Source: Heligmosomoides polygyrus polygyrus (taxonomy: Eukaryota > Nematoda > Chromadorea > Rhabditida > Heligmosomidae). Taken from it: a stretch of 64,000 nt of DNA. A program made the translations under genes and the position numbers. This document shows positions 34,226 through 45,437 of this stretch, in pieces (position 1 is the stretch's first letter; each line of letters opens with the position of its first letter). The stretch is taken from positions 96,358,728 to 96,422,727 of the forward strand of contig OX377204.1 of assembly GCA_947396885.1 (NCBI GenBank), in the 5' to 3' direction. A model generated the notes under the pieces. That model saw only the letters and a program-made list of their open reading frames with translations. It did not search any database and had not been told where the DNA came from.

Positions 34226-35022
34226 ATCAGAATCCGCCATGTATTTCACCACTGTGCAGTGTCGTTGGGCAAGACTTGCTGATTCTCCAGGGCAAACCTG
34301 GCGCCAAATCACCGCCTCAGGAAGTACAGAACTCCCAGATGTTGATCTTCGCCATCAGTGCTTTATGAGCTCGTGTAGCTCGTTTCCAGTGAGCACAATG
34401 GCTGTAGAAACAATCTGAACGCCATCGAGAGGCCGCCGACGTCTACTGTAGTTCGGCTGCGTGTTCTCTTTCCGCATGTTCTGCTAAGAAACGGATGAAA
34501 AACCTGACGGCGAGAAGAGGTTTTGGCTCAACCACAATAGGTGAACCGTTGAGAAAAACGTGAAACACCGACAGGCTAATCATGACGCGTCTCAGGTATA
34601 TAAGGCCAACGTGGAGTGCTCATGTTTCACAGCTGAACGCACGTGTGTACTTGAGCTGTCGTTGCAGACTCTGTGTTCTTTGGTTGGGCCCAAGAATGCA
34701 GGCATAGCGCTTCTTCGGCTATTATGCTTCGACGTTGGTTTTCCAGTAGGTTTTAGTTAGGTTAAGGAAGGTTGTTTCGCTATTTAAATTTAATTTTTTT
34801 ACTATTTAAATTGAATTTATTTCCTTGATTTCACATGATAAAAATGAGTGGAATCCTTTCTGAAATGGTCCAATTTGAGAAGCTTTGAATTTGAGAAGCT
34901 TCGCTCTTTGATCTGCCTCGGAGCCGAGATTGTTTAGGGTGTGGCGGTTTATGAGGGGCCGCCTCAACTGCAGATATTTTGGTTGAAAGACTATTGATCG
35001 TTTTTAAATCGATGTTGTTCAG
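34226..35022. other. no recognisable feature
   Basis: Mixed DNA, AT-rich at 34740-34830. I see no repeat boundary and no convincing exon. Confidence 0.3.
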
Positions 35023-35140
35023 GTAATACGCCCGAATTGGTGTCGTCGTGCACAGCGTCGTCCTCTTCGGCTGTACCGACGTCGGATCGTATGTCGTCGA
35101 ACTCCGACATGGAGGCGCATGGCTCCGCCGATCCGCAGAG
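35023..35140 (+). CDS. tentative 5' exon of the SIPA1-like gene, or other gene
   Basis: Acceptor GATGTTGTTCAG and donor GCAGAG|GTTAGT bracket an open, GC-rich, non-repeat segment. In one frame it is Ser-rich (NTPELVSSCTASSSSAV, then DRMSSNSDMEAHGSADPQ), like the low-complexity N-terminal part of SIPA1-like proteins, but this frame ends with two spare bases and does not join the next exon (39767) in phase. A second frame is Arg-rich and would join in phase. Either an exon between them is missing from my model or the exon belongs elsewhere. Confidence 0.4.
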
Positions 35141-35634
35141 GTTAGTTCTCTCAATGAATTACTCCTTGAAGACCTTCTGTGGGCGCTGCAGAGCGTAGCC
35201 CTCTTTCTTCACCTTCAGAAAGGGAACTAGCATCAAAACCTCACGATGGCTAGACTGATGCCTGTGTTGGCTCCATTTTCGAAGATCAAGCACTATTCTG
35301 TGCTCATAGGAGCTTCCGCCGCTCTCTACCGTGGGATACGGTAGCGTTCAAAGTCCTTCAGGAAACAGACTCTGCTCTTCTGTTCAAAGCTCATCCTTTC
35401 TCCACAGAGGAAAGAAGGGTTTCGGAAGTGTTGCACATTTGTTTTTTTTGTTTGTCTAAAGTGACCGTTGTATAATGGATTTTGCGAGCTGTTAAATGGA
35501 AGTTAATTGCAATTAAAACCCCTGCACCAGGCAGCCTCGATCCGGCACCATGTACTTTCCGGGCAGAATGCTCAGCCCTAAACCATTGTTGTTTGATCGC
35601 GTGCAACATCCGCTGATAGGATATCATGTGTGTG
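35141..35634. other. no recognisable feature
   Basis: Spacer. Candidate acceptors are present but every following frame closes at once. Confidence 0.3.
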
Positions 35635-35870
35635 ATCGAACAGCGCCGGTGGTGTAAGGCGGGATTTATACTTGTGTCGCGCTGCGGCGCCGCATTATGA
35701 AAACGTCAATATCGATTGTCTGCATTGCCCAATCGATACGTGTACATTTCGTAACGCCGCATCGTCCCGCGTCTGAAGTGTAAATCCAGCCTAAGGCGTA
35801 GTAGCACCTTGCACGGAAAGCATAGGGTGAGAGTTCGAGTTCTATTCGCAACTAAACATCCATGTAACAG
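35635..35870 (+). mobile_element. SINE family B interrupted by a MITE
   Basis: AACAGCGCCGGTGGTGTAAG (35640) continues after the MITE as TAAGGCGTAGTAGCACC, then GTGAGAGTTCGAGTTC (B box) and TCGCAACTAAACATCC. Removing 35658-35794 and one TAA restores a normal family B head. Confidence 0.7.
35658..35791. mobile_element. MITE family A nested in SINE B
   Basis: Ends GGCGGGATTTATACTTGTG and CTGAAGTGTAAATCCAGCC, flanked by TAA on both sides. The arms extend with CGCTGCGGCGCC and an ATCGATTG centre. Confidence 0.8.
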
Positions 35871-36149
35871 CTTTCGGAAGTCCTTGAAGACAGTAGTGAA
35901 TGCTCAGCTGTTCGCTTCTTATCTTACAGTTGAATCCTGGACATTTAAAACGCCTAATTCGGTGGTAGAGATTAGAATCTCCTAAAGGGATCTACACGAA
36001 GGATCACTGTAGCCACTTTATCCACCTGTCAAAGCTTCATCGTGATTGAGAATGCGGGAAAACCCTTATATAAAGGTCGCCATGATGGATTCAGATCAAG
36101 ACGTGCTACTACTACCCGACGAGGTCTTCTGACTTCTGTGCTCACGGTG
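35871..36149. other. no recognisable feature
   Basis: Spacer without element boundaries. Confidence 0.3.
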
Positions 36150-36345
36150 AGAGCTTAGACGCTTAGTAGCGCAGTCCAAGGAGGCGCCGACATTCGCATG
36201 CCCCTTAGACCTGAGAGGGTTTTGGTTCCGGTATCCCGCATAGGTCAATCAAACCGTCCACCCCTTCGAGGTCGGTGACTTGATACCTTCGCGATATCCC
36301 GTAGAAGTCGGATGCGTGGCGTATCCCACAGTGGTTGAATAACGA
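36150..36345 (+). mobile_element. SINE family A, shortened copy
   Basis: TAGTAGCGCAGTCCAAGG, B box remnant GGTTTTGGTTCCGGTATCCC, body GGTCGGTGACTTGATACC, then a direct jump to the 3' module with GGATGCGTGGCGTATCC at 36310-36326, an intact stem with one G-U pair. Confidence 0.75.
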
Positions 36346-36619
36346 GGAAGGTGACCCTTATTCTCGTTTCCTGGCAGGCTGCAGAAGGAGAGGTCAGTGC
36401 TTTAGTCCTTCCAGACAAGACTGGCACCAATGTATCAGCTGAAACGCCGGAAGCCTTGGTTATCCATGGCTTGAATCATCCACCTGCCAATGCTTCACCG
36501 TTATTCAGAAGACGGGGAACTCCTCACATAAATTTGTCCTGTCAGCAGGACAAATTTGGACAAAGGCATGCTTCTTCGACCTGAAGCGGTCTTCTGCAGA
36601 CTCCTGTGCTCACACTGAG

Positions 36620-36850
36620 AGCTTAGGCGCTTGGTAGCGCAGTCGAGCGAGGCGCCGTCTGTCGCGCGGACCTGGCACGAGGGCTTTGGCTCGAGTTTCC
36701 CGTCCACCCCTTCGGGGTCTACCTGTCTGGCAAGTACTGGTCCTCCAACTGGCTACCGTAAGCCGTTGTACAGGCCAAATATGCATTCAAGTCGCTTCCA
36801 CAACATCCCTTAGGAGCTGAATGCATGACGCATCACAAAAAGAAGGATTG
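36620..36850 (+). mobile_element. SINE family A, variant
   Basis: TTGGTAGCGCAGTCGAGCGA, TTTGGCTCGAGTTTCCCGTC, GGCTACCGTAAGCCGTTGTA, then TGAATGCATGACGCATCAC. Upstream, the stretch 36560-36620 repeats sequence found before the copy at 36150, so the two copies and their flank were probably duplicated together. Confidence 0.7.
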
Positions 36851-37984
36851 ATGGCCCGCGGTCTTTTCTCCTCGCCGACAGTTATGAGTGAATCTCCTGA
36901 AGTCCTTCAGTCGGCTCATTTCATGCGAAGGAATGAGAACTGGACAGCTCCTGAGGCTAAAGGAGCTCCTCCACCACCCTTATAGCCATATTTGGCGGCG
37001 AATAATTCGATGTTGCTTCACTGTGGAGAAATTAGGGGCTGATGCTGATGTAGAGTGTCACCTCTTGCTATAAATAGCTTAAATACCCATAAATGCGATG
37101 CTTGTGAGTAAAATGATTGCGGATATACGGAAGCAGGGCTGGTGTCTGAGCCTGTAGTTCCGTTTATCGGATTACTGTAGCTCCATGCACTTAGGAATAG
37201 CGTGGGCTTGTAACTAGCTTCAAGCCTGACGATGAGTTAGGCCCACAATTGTATCATATACGACGCCTTTTCTTCCAAGGCGCGTCTGCAAGACTTCTCC
37301 GACCAGAAGCCACGATGACGACGAGTTCAGGACAGTTCCTGCTCGTTCTCTGCTGTGACATCGTTATGCATGCGTAGTGTAAACGCTCAGATGTGACAGT
37401 GCTCCCTTTTTTCGGCGACTTGCGTCGTCACTAAGCAAACACAGAGAGACTGGTGGTCCGTTTTTCGGCGGTAGACCGAGCTTTCAACAACAAGTTCGCA
37501 CCCATAGAACTATTCAGCTGGGTGTTCTTTTGTTCATCCACGTGGAGCCGCAGCCATCTTTGAGCGTTGTGGCGGTTCAGTTCAAAATTTCGAAAGCGGT
37601 CGGCGAATTCTTTGGCTCATACTGACCTCTCAAAAATTCCGGCATCAGGTGCAATTTTTTGAGCATTCTTCGAGTAGCCTGATGGCACGCAAAGTGGCTC
37701 CAATTTACTGATCGAAATCGATCTGATGTCAGTCGTGACGCAACCGCGCGCACGTCGGAACATATTCATTTTCCTTGGGCTAATTCGTGTACCTCCTGAC
37801 CTGCTATCTCGCCTCAGACGGCGAACCGTTCACCTATTTGCTGCCACCACTTCCACCACTTGTCGGTGCCTACACTTCAGACACCATGACAGCCGGGAAC
37901 GGTTGAGAGTGTAGTGACCGCAACGCGACCGCGCGCGTGTCACAGATGGCAGATTTATACTCTAGTCGTGGGCGCGACGTAGCG
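36851..37984. other. no confident feature
   Basis: Contains several acceptor-like TTCAG sites (37335, 37510, 37805) and short open frames but no exon that fits the SIPA1-like gene by phase and similarity. Confidence 0.3.
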
Positions 37985-38122
37985 TTAGCCCTAGTTTATA
38001 CTTGCGTCAATGCGTGGCCCGGCACCATGGTCGGGATAGATATCGACCGCGCGGCGCGATAAATCGATATCAATCATGACGCCGTGCCACGTGGCGGCAG
38101 AAGTATAAATATCTATGGCTTA
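37985..38122. mobile_element. MITE family A
   Basis: TTA flanks both ends. Left GCCCTAGTTTATACTTGCG, right GCAGAAGTATAAATATCTATGGC. Arms continue with CGTGGCCCGGCACCATGG / TGACGCCGTGCCACG and an ATCGATAT centre. It shares its right TTA with the next element. Confidence 0.75.
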
Positions 38123-38263
38123 GACCCCGTTTCTACTTCGGACGCCTAGCGACGCGACGGCATGCGTAGTGGCCAAATTGATCGAACGCGTCGCCCGATC
38201 AATGTGGGCGGGCACAATATGTGGAGTCGAGTCGCTCGACGTCGAAGTATAAACAGACCCTTA
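38120..38263. mobile_element. MITE family A
   Basis: Ends GACCCCGTTTCTACTTCGG and CGTCGAAGTATAAACAGACCC between TTA and TTA. Inner palindromic GCGACGCGACGG / GTCGAGTCGC parts as in the 48079 copy. Confidence 0.85.
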
Positions 38264-38439
38264 GTAAAGATTCTAATATCAATTATCGAGGTGAATGAGA
38301 TATTAATTCCGCCCCGTCGCGTCTGATCAGCATATCACACGCGATCAACACGCTCTGTTGGTAGGTCATTCAACGGTGTATCTCGCAGCGACCGCGACGC
38401 AGCCGCACGCGTGATGGAGTTTTAAGTTTCGGTCAAGTG

Positions 38440-38640
38440 TATAGATGTGCTCGAATGGCACTTATTCGAATAGGTATTCGAACGATTTTCATTCGAGTTT
38501 GAATTCAACTTTGAATATTGAAAATATCGAGTTTTTCGAATTCGAAGATTCAGAAAAATTGCAGTTTCCGAATATATTCGAATTCGAATATTGGAAATTT
38601 GTGAAAACTCGAGAAAAATTCGAGAGCATAGTATAGCCAT
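38440..38640. repeat. TTCGAA-rich tract
   Basis: Same kind of ATTCGAAT-dense sequence as 19090-19480. Confidence 0.6.
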
Positions 38641-39070
38641 GTGTTAATTCGTTGTTTCATCTAAGTAATTAACTCTGACAAATGGCACTGTCAAAGTTGG
38701 TTCTTCTGTCCACTGCAAAAAAATGACGTCTCTCTCCACTCTCAAAATTTGGCCCATAGTGACCGCGACACAGCCGCGCCTCACCAGGTGCAGTAATTTC
38801 GTGCAATTCAACTGATTCGTCTTACAGTGACTGGCGGCCGCCGTATCCGCGCCTGATAGCATTCCATGACTGCCTTTCACTTGCTTCCGCTTGGTCACTT
38901 GGTCTTCATCCGTCGCTGCTCGACGATAGACCCACCGGTTCGTTCCTTTCACCTTTTGTTGTTTATTTCTTCGTTTTTAGCATCCTCTCGATGACTATCT
39001 CCGGTCAGGACTGTCTGGAAGCCAGTGGTCCTTTGGGGAAATTCACCATTGGTAGTATTTCATTTCTTTC
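38641..39070. other. no recognisable feature
   Basis: Spacer upstream of two MITEs. Confidence 0.3.
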
Positions 39071-39250
39071 GGTACTGGTCGTTAATATGGCCTACATGGG
39101 GAAGATGGACCAATAAGCATTGGGTCATTCATGCCACATCGAATCGGCGTGCCACTCAGGGCGGACGTGCTCAACATGTGCTCTGTTTGGTTGCGACTGT
39201 TTGGCGCCTCCCAGCCTCCTATGTAGGCCACATTATCGACAAGTACTGCA
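39071..39250. mobile_element. MITE family B
   Basis: GGTACTGGTCGTTAATATGG (left) and CCACATTATCGACAAGTAC (right), with GCCTACATGGG / CCTATGTAGGCC. 180 bp, no coding capacity. Confidence 0.85.
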
Positions 39251-39321
39251 CTAGTCGTTAAGTTGAATAATTCGTTTGCTTTACTTTATTAAGAGCGACT
39301 AGTTGTTCTCATTATAGAGCT

Positions 39322-39501
39322 CCGGCACTTGTCGTTAATGTGACCTACATGAGAAGGCGGAGACGCGCAGCCAATCGGGCTGCATCGAACCCAGCGTGCT
39401 AGCTATACGGGCCTGACACGTGTCCAGCCGGTGCTCTGATCTTATGTGCTTAGTTGGAGCATGGCGTTTCCTCATGTAGGCCACATTGACGACAAGTACC
39501 G
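39322..39501. mobile_element. MITE family B
   Basis: GCACTTGTCGTTAATGTGAC (left) and CCACATTGACGACAAGTACC (right). It lies 71 bp from the previous copy. Confidence 0.85.
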
Positions 39502-39766
39502 AATTCTTCCAAAATTTGTGGAACTTGCTCATGCGCTAACAAGCACATGTATCTCATATCTAGCCCACATAAGGGCTAGACGACTACTTGTTGTGTGTCA
39601 ATTTGTGCCAGATTTTGGCTTCTCCTTCGCCATCCATGAAAAGGACGATTTCTTTAAATTTAAAAAAAAATTGGTGTTGCTGCTGCCCATACGTGCCTAA
39701 GCCCTTAATTCACGTCTGGGCCGCGACGTTTTCTGTTTTTCATGCGATTTACGGATCTTTGTTCAG

Positions 39767-39851
39767 GTGCCTCACAAGCCCAGTCACCATGTGAAGATGA
39801 TTCCGGTGATGGGAAGTCCAACGAGATGTTGGCCAGCTGTCCAGCGTTTAG
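39767..39851 (+). CDS. sipa-1: SIPA1-like exon 1 of model (upstream lead-in)
   Basis: Acceptor TTTGTTCAG, donor TTTAG|GTACGT. Frame: two leading bases, 27 codons (ASQAQSPCEDDSGDGKSN, EMLASCPAF), two trailing bases. AG plus the first G of the next exon gives Arg, producing FRNELG, a join I remember from family members. Acidic, Ser-rich, consistent with the stretch before the conserved part. The exon that precedes it is not identified: one that ends with a single spare base is needed. Confidence 0.65.
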
Positions 39852-40326
39852 GTACGTTCTTTCATGTCTTAATTGTAATTTTTCTGTTTCATTTCTGCAT
39901 TCCTTAAAACTCAGATCTGTATCTGTATTTATTTTGATTTTGTGTAATTTTTATTGTTTTTCGTTGAATTTTAGTCGCAGTTTAAAAATTTTACTGATCC
40001 AAACGCATAGAGCTTTTTTTTAACAAATTTAAAGCTTACTGAGGAGTGTTCATTGCTTTCTTTCAAATTTGGAACGAAAACTGCAGAACAACATAAAATT
40101 TTGCTAAGAATTTATGGACATTTTCGTTTTTTAAATATTTCGAAGATTTTTTGGTTTTTTCGGTGGTAGCATCAATCTTTAGGGTATAATGTCGCTTTTT
40201 TTGTTAAAAAAGTGTTAAAAACGTTCTGCATGAAGACGATAGGAACTCTGATAATTTGAGTTCTCAAGATAGGTTGACACACTGGCTCTCATCCTCGAAG
40301 TGTCAAGTTCTCCAAGTAAGGCGTTC

Positions 40327-40483
40327 TGGTACAAGTCGGTAATCTGGCCTACATGGCGAGTCCAAAATACGCCAGACTAATCAGGCCGAATTGAATGGCC
40401 CACCCAGAGGGACGTATACGGTCGGTTCACTGATTGCCTAGACCATTACTACCTTTCGTGTAGGCCACATTAGAGACTTGTGT
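40327..40483. mobile_element. MITE family B
   Basis: GGTACAAGTCGGTAATCTGG (left) and CCACATTAGAGACTTGTG (right), with the shared GCCTACATGG / GTGTAGGCC. Confidence 0.75.
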
Positions 40484-40811
40484 CGACGTTTTTGTCATAT
40501 GAAGCACAGTTCCTCTTCTTTCTCGTTCTTCTGTGGGGTAGACCGGCTGTGGTTTTTCCCAACAGTGGACATCCATCTGTATCACCTGTCGTTCCACTGA
40601 ACGTCGATTGGATCGAGAGGGCGTTGATGACATCTCCGTGCATCCCAACCGTGTGCCAAAGTAGCTCAGTCGGTTCTACACGCACTAGGGGAGGGGAGGG
40701 GTGGGGGGGGGGGGGCAAAGAAAGTCATGTCTTTCGCTTAGAGCTTCAGATGAAGCCGGCGTTATCGATCAAAATTGATCGGTAAGTTTTTCTGCTTGTC
40801 TCTGGCCATGA

Positions 40812-40910
40812 AGGCGCATCGTAGCGCACCGGGTGGAAGCGCCGGTTGTCGCATGCACGGCGATTCAAGGTTCTTGGTTCGGATCTCACCCAGGCAAACA
40901 AGCCTTTTCG
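40812..40910 (+). mobile_element. SINE family A, head only
   Basis: AAGGCGCATCGTAGCGCACC, then a B box-like GGTTCTTGGTTCGGATCTC and CCCAGGCAAACAAGCC, then cut off. A direct repeat (AAGTCGGTATTATCGATC / AAGCCGGCGTTATCGATC, each followed by AAAATTGATCGGTA) brackets it, which suggests duplication of a larger unit including the neighbouring copy. Confidence 0.65.
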
Positions 40911-40974
40911 AAGTCGGTATTATCGATCAAAATTGATCGGTAGGTTTTTCTGCTTGTTTGTGGCCATGAGGTGG

Positions 40975-41240
40975 GTGGAGGCGATGGCTGTCGCATGCAC
41001 AGCGACTGCAGGTTCAGATCTCGCATCTCGTCCAGGCCACCCAAGCCTTCTATTGCTCCGAGGTCGCTGAGTTGATGGCAGACATGCCTACGAATGATAC
41101 TGACTTGTCTATCGTTTGGCCACCGCAAGTCATTGTATAGGCCAAATCTGTGCACATTCAAAACGCCTCCACGACATCCCGTAGAAGTAGGATGCGTGGC
41201 GCATCCCAGAAGGGATTGAGTAACGCCGTCCCTATCATTT
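40975..41240 (+). mobile_element. SINE family A
   Basis: The head is degraded (GGTTCAGATCTCGCATCTCG), but the body and a very clean 3' module are present: GGATGCGTGGCGCATCC at 41190-41206 is a perfect 7-bp stem with TGG loop. Confidence 0.8.
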
Positions 41241-41269
41241 TTCCTTGGTTTGATGCAATGCCTGTATAG

Positions 41270-43960
41270 CGGTCATTATCGTACCGGATGCTCATTCATG
41301 GACAGTAACCGGCATTCATCAATCGATATTCACTGGGCGTTTGATTTGTCCACTTGCTGAAGAGCTGGTCTAGTGCAGTTGATACGGTTGATTCGCGCTA
41401 ATATTAATGACTATCGATCAATTTCGATACGCTCACAGTCGTCGATTGAATTGGATCGGATCGTTGATTTTGTCGGCCATTAATTTTGCGAGGACAGACG
41501 CACGTACGGACGCAGGTACATAAATAAGGGAGATGTCGACGCATACACTACGACGTGCCTATCTTCCGCACAGATCATCCTTAGGTTTGGATGTATGCTT
41601 TGGTCAATCTCGTATTTCATTCTCCAGAGCCGATAAATTGGCTGAGAATTTTCGAAGAGGATAACGCTGGGTTCTTCTTCGACTCGACCTGCATCGCATC
41701 GTGCAAGTCTCCGGAGCGCTTCTACGCAGTCGTCGAGAAGTGTAGTGCATGGCGCATCTCAAGGTTTCAGGTGACCACAGCACCTTTTCACGCCTGGATT
41801 GCGAATAACCTGCCTTGTACCGCCTTCAAGGAGCCTGAGTCTATTCTAGGCTGCTCGTGCTCAGTGCTGTAGCTGAGTGAGGAAGCAGGGACGCGCGTTT
41901 TTTTCTCTCGTCCGCTTTCCAGCTCGACGGCTTTCAAATGAATGAGAGTCCGACGCGCGCGGCGGCTGTAAAAAGATACGACCCCAAAGGAAATGAATCC
42001 GTCCGGAGGAAATTTCGATGAACGCAACTCAGCGAGGTAATCACTGAGTGCAATGAACTTCTTCTTCTTCTTCATCCTCTTCTTATCCCCGAAGCACTGC
42101 TCGGAAAAGACCAGCTTTGCGTGGTTCGTGTTCGGGGAATTGAGCGAGTCTGCTCATATTTGTGAAACTTGAATGAAGCACTTCACCACTGAAGATGAGA
42201 AGATGGATTGGCCAAATATAATGCAAGATGGTGGACAACGACGGCCACTATATTTGCGCCAAATTCATATTCAGTTGATTCGCGCCAATATCGATTGACA
42301 TGTACCGATCGATTTCGATACGCCGTTGTGGGTTAACACACGCTCACTACGGAAGTGCAGCTCTTTCTTGATAAATGATGAAGTTTCTACTTAGATCTAT
42401 GCACGGACGCGCGCACACACGGACGCACGGACACGTCTCCCTTCAAATTTATTCGGCTTTCTGTGATTAAACAATGTATGCAGTTATATCCAGCTGAAGT
42501 GGGTTCTAGCGGCCACTATATTTGCGCAATTACAATTCTGAACAGTTTTGCGCATCGATAATAATCGATCGATATCGATTCACCGCTCCACGCTTAATCC
42601 TGTCGTAGCATGAGAGCAGCTACAGCGTACATAGTGGTGTGGCCGCTTTCTTGGTTGGTAATACAGTTTTCACGATAATCCATGAGGGCACGCACAAACG
42701 GACGCACAGACATATTTTCTCTGTGAATGTAAATGTTATTTCGGTTTTCTGCAAATAAGCCATGTTGTTGAGCCTCGGTGAAATGGGCTGTAGCCGTCAT
42801 CATGCTTCCGCAAATCCCATCTCCAACGAGTAATTGTCCACTATAACTCGATGTTGATTCACCATCTCGCATTTCAGACGAGTAATTTCCCACGAAAATC
42901 GATATCGATCGATATAGATTCACCACTTCCGAGATCTAAGCCGTTCATGAAGTGGTCTTGCCTTGCGCTAAGCTTCCTTTTTATGCAAACGTTGTGGAAT
43001 AGCGATGTAACTTCTTTCTTTAACATAGTACACTTTGCTTCAACATATAGGCATGTGCCCGCTTACACGCGGACGCACGGACATATTTTTCCGGGTAATC
43101 GTATCTGGAGAAATTTTATGAGTCGACAACAAATGTAGCTTTGTTTAGGAGAAATAGCCCAGCGGTCATTATATTTGCGTGAGCCCAGCTTCGAACAGTT
43201 AATTTTGCACAGAAATCGATAACTATCAATCGATATCGATTCACCGTACCACATTCTCTCCTTTTACAAGTAGGACAGACACAATGGCAGAGGCTCTTTC
43301 TTTGTTAGTACTACAATTTACCAAATTCCACGCATGCACAGTGCGCGCCCAAACGGACGCACGGACGTATTTTCCCATTCATTGTTCATCTAAATTTCGT
43401 TCGGCTTTCTGCAAACAGTGTTGTTACGCCTCGGTGAAATAGGCTCCAACGGTCATTATATTTGCGCCAACACCTACCATGAAAAGCGGATTGAGAACAG
43501 TGAATCGATGCCGATCCATAATTATCAAGTTCGGTGCGAAGTTATCCGTTTGATATGGTGTTAGATGCAGCTACTGTAGAATCTCTTTCTTTGAAATAGT
43601 GCACTTTGCTTCGACGTTTAGGCATGTATGTACCCTACGTCCTAACACGGAAGCACGGACAGTATTTTGTCTCGAATATTGATTCGGGTTCAAATTTTTC
43701 GAGTCAGATATGAGAGGTGATGTATGTATTTGAAACGGTAATTGGTTCGAATGGTTAATCTTGTACAAAAATCGATAATCTTCGATCGATATTGGTTCAT
43801 CATTCTGTATTTTCGCCACTAAGATCGTAGACCGAGTTAATGCCATGCTTTTTTAACGCATACGCAAAAATGTAGCGTCCGTTCTGCTTAGAAATGCAGC
43901 CTTTGCCAGAATCTTCGCATAAACCTGCTCACGCACGGATGCATGGACAGGATGCATAGC
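41270..43960. repeat. tandem array, ~270-340-bp unit, ATCGATCGATATCGAT block
   Basis: Each unit carries AAATCGATA..ATCGATCGATAT..GATTCACC, then a less conserved stretch, CGGACGCACGGACATATTTT, TTCGGCTTTCTGCAAA, and CCTCGGTGAAAT with GGTCATTATATTTGCG. The ATCGAT blocks fall near 41410, 42290, 42555, 42900, 43200, 43500 and 43775. The GGACGCACGGAC block is near 41510, 42420, 42700, 43070, 43355 and 43650. Units are strongly diverged. Copies of the GCATGGCGC motif are mostly absent here, unlike the array at 4200-7540. Confidence 0.8.
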
Positions 43961-43971
43961 TCAACTATGTA

Positions 43972-44115
43972 TTACAATTTATTTACTTATTTATTTATTT
44001 ATTTATCTTGTTTGTCATGTATTAATACAATTGTGGTTTTATATGTTTGTTATGTATTGTATTACGTATTATAAATATGTATTAGCATTTATTTATCTTA
44101 TTTGTTTTAGGCACC
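43972..44115 (-). mobile_element. CR1-like LINE 3' UTR fragment
   Basis: A (TTTA)n tail followed by CTTGTTTGTCATGTATTAA, which resembles the start of the 3' UTR at 52303 (ATCAGACATGAACATAGTC). Only the terminal part is present. Confidence 0.5.
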
Positions 44116-44277
44116 GAGTTCTTTTCACTTTTTTATTTCTAAATATGTATTTCTTATAAAATAATTTGTCACATTTCTGGTAAATTTAGCAAGGCAAAAA
44201 CTTCTCTCGATCGAAACCTCCATTTACGCAATTTTTTTTTGTTTTTGTACTTTTTCAAGTCATTGTCCGTACTTCAG

Positions 44278-44377
44278 GAATGAACTGGGAAGTGAGCCAA
44301 CTCGACGCGTAGCCCTTTCGCGGCACACCTGCGACGGTCCGCTAGAGGTGCACGAGTGCGAAAGTTGGATGAGAGAG
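44278..44377 (+). CDS. sipa-1: SIPA1-like exon 2 of model
   Basis: Acceptor GTACTTCAG, donor GAGAG|GTGAGT. One leading base then 33 codons: NELGSEPTRRVALSRHTC, DGPLEVHECESWMRE. It joins both neighbours in phase. NELG followed by basic R-R-V is a conserved start of the family-specific block before the dimerisation region. Confidence 0.8.
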
Positions 44378-44534
44378 GTGAGTGCCCTTCCTCCCGAAAT
44401 GTAAATGTCCCGTCATTGTTGAAGATCTACTCCGGCGCCTTGTAGCCCTAGATAGACTCTGTCTTGTCTATGTAGGCCAAGAAGCACGCATTGAGAGGCA
44501 GTTTTCCCTGAAATTTTACCGTTCACCTTTTCAG

Positions 44535-44679
44535 CACACGGCTGCAGAAGCCGGTATTCTCGAAGACGTCTCCAACGTCTACTTGGGCGGCCGTCTGTGT
44601 GCCGCACGACAACCGAAGAACGTCATCGAGCCGCAAGACATCGGGTCTTACTACTATCGGCACTGCTTCGCGGGTCGAG
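44535..44679 (+). CDS. sipa-1: SIPA1-like exon 3: start of RapGAP dimerisation region
   Basis: Acceptor CCTTTTCAG, donor GTCGAG|GTAAAT. 48 codons plus one base: HTAAEAGILEDVSNVYLGGR, ..., DIGSYYYRHCFAGR. The YYYRHCFAGR block corresponds to the YY(R/K)(K/H).F.GKEH motif of Rap1GAP-family dimerisation regions. The first codon is in phase 0 with the previous exon. Confidence 0.9.
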
Positions 44680-45042
44680 GTAAATCTTTGCGTCCGATTT
44701 CGCATTTCTTCAGTTCAAATCTTCAACTTTCTTCAAATTTGGCCACGTACAGTCGAGCCAGCAGAAATGGGCAATCTTCTCGGGCACCCGACCCAACACT
44801 AGGTTCAGCGGGCGCTAAGGCTACCTAGCCTTTTCTATGCACATGGGTAACACGCCTCCGCGATATCCCGTAGAAGTAGGTTGCATGGCACATTCCAAGA
44901 AATGGCGAATTGCTTCACTATTCTTGCACACTGTAGTAGACCTTTCAAGTGAAAGTTTGCTCATTCTCCTCCTCAATTACAATTATCGGATGATTTCCGA
45001 GAAGCAAATGACAAGAGACTTAAGCTGCTCCTGCAGAATATC

Positions 45043-45437
45043 TGGACAAGTCGTCAATGTGGCCTACACGCCGGAACACCCGGAGCACCGATCATTCACA
45101 TCCAGTCTTGATGGCATGCCCATTCGAGACTGCCAGGGCGTCTGAGGTGGGAGAAGGAAACAGCTTCGGAATACGGTCCATCTAAGCTGAAGTGCCAAAG
45201 TTGCCCAGAACCCGGGTTTCCTTCCTTTACCCATCTCCATTGACGCGAACGAGAGCATACAGCTCCGTGATGAAGAGAACCTCAAGATGCGGTCCTCCTG
45301 CCCAAGGCTACCCATGTCCAAATTGCCTCAGTTGGCTATCGAACGACTGTGCCACAGATAAGGCGGGTACAACTGTGCTCTCCCATTGGCTGGCGCGTCC
45401 CCGCCTCCCCATGCTTGCCACACTGACGACTAGCCTT
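45043..45437. mobile_element. MITE family B relative, expanded
   Basis: Ends GGACAAGTCGTCAATGTGGC and GCCACACTGACGACTAGCC. About twice the usual length, so either a different subfamily or a copy with an internal insertion. Confidence 0.55.

Larger units (their letters stand above)
39852..44277 (+). other. intron filled with repeats
   Basis: 4.4 kb. Contains AT-rich DNA (39860-40300), a MITE-B, two SINE-A copies, a long tandem array and a LINE 3' end. No exon recognised inside. Confidence 0.6.

Noticed and set aside
41924..42023. Possible exon ending in RRKFR just before an intron, which would join NELG of exon 2
   Set aside because: No GT donor follows. The exon at 39767-39851 gives the same FRNELG join with canonical splice sites and correct phase.
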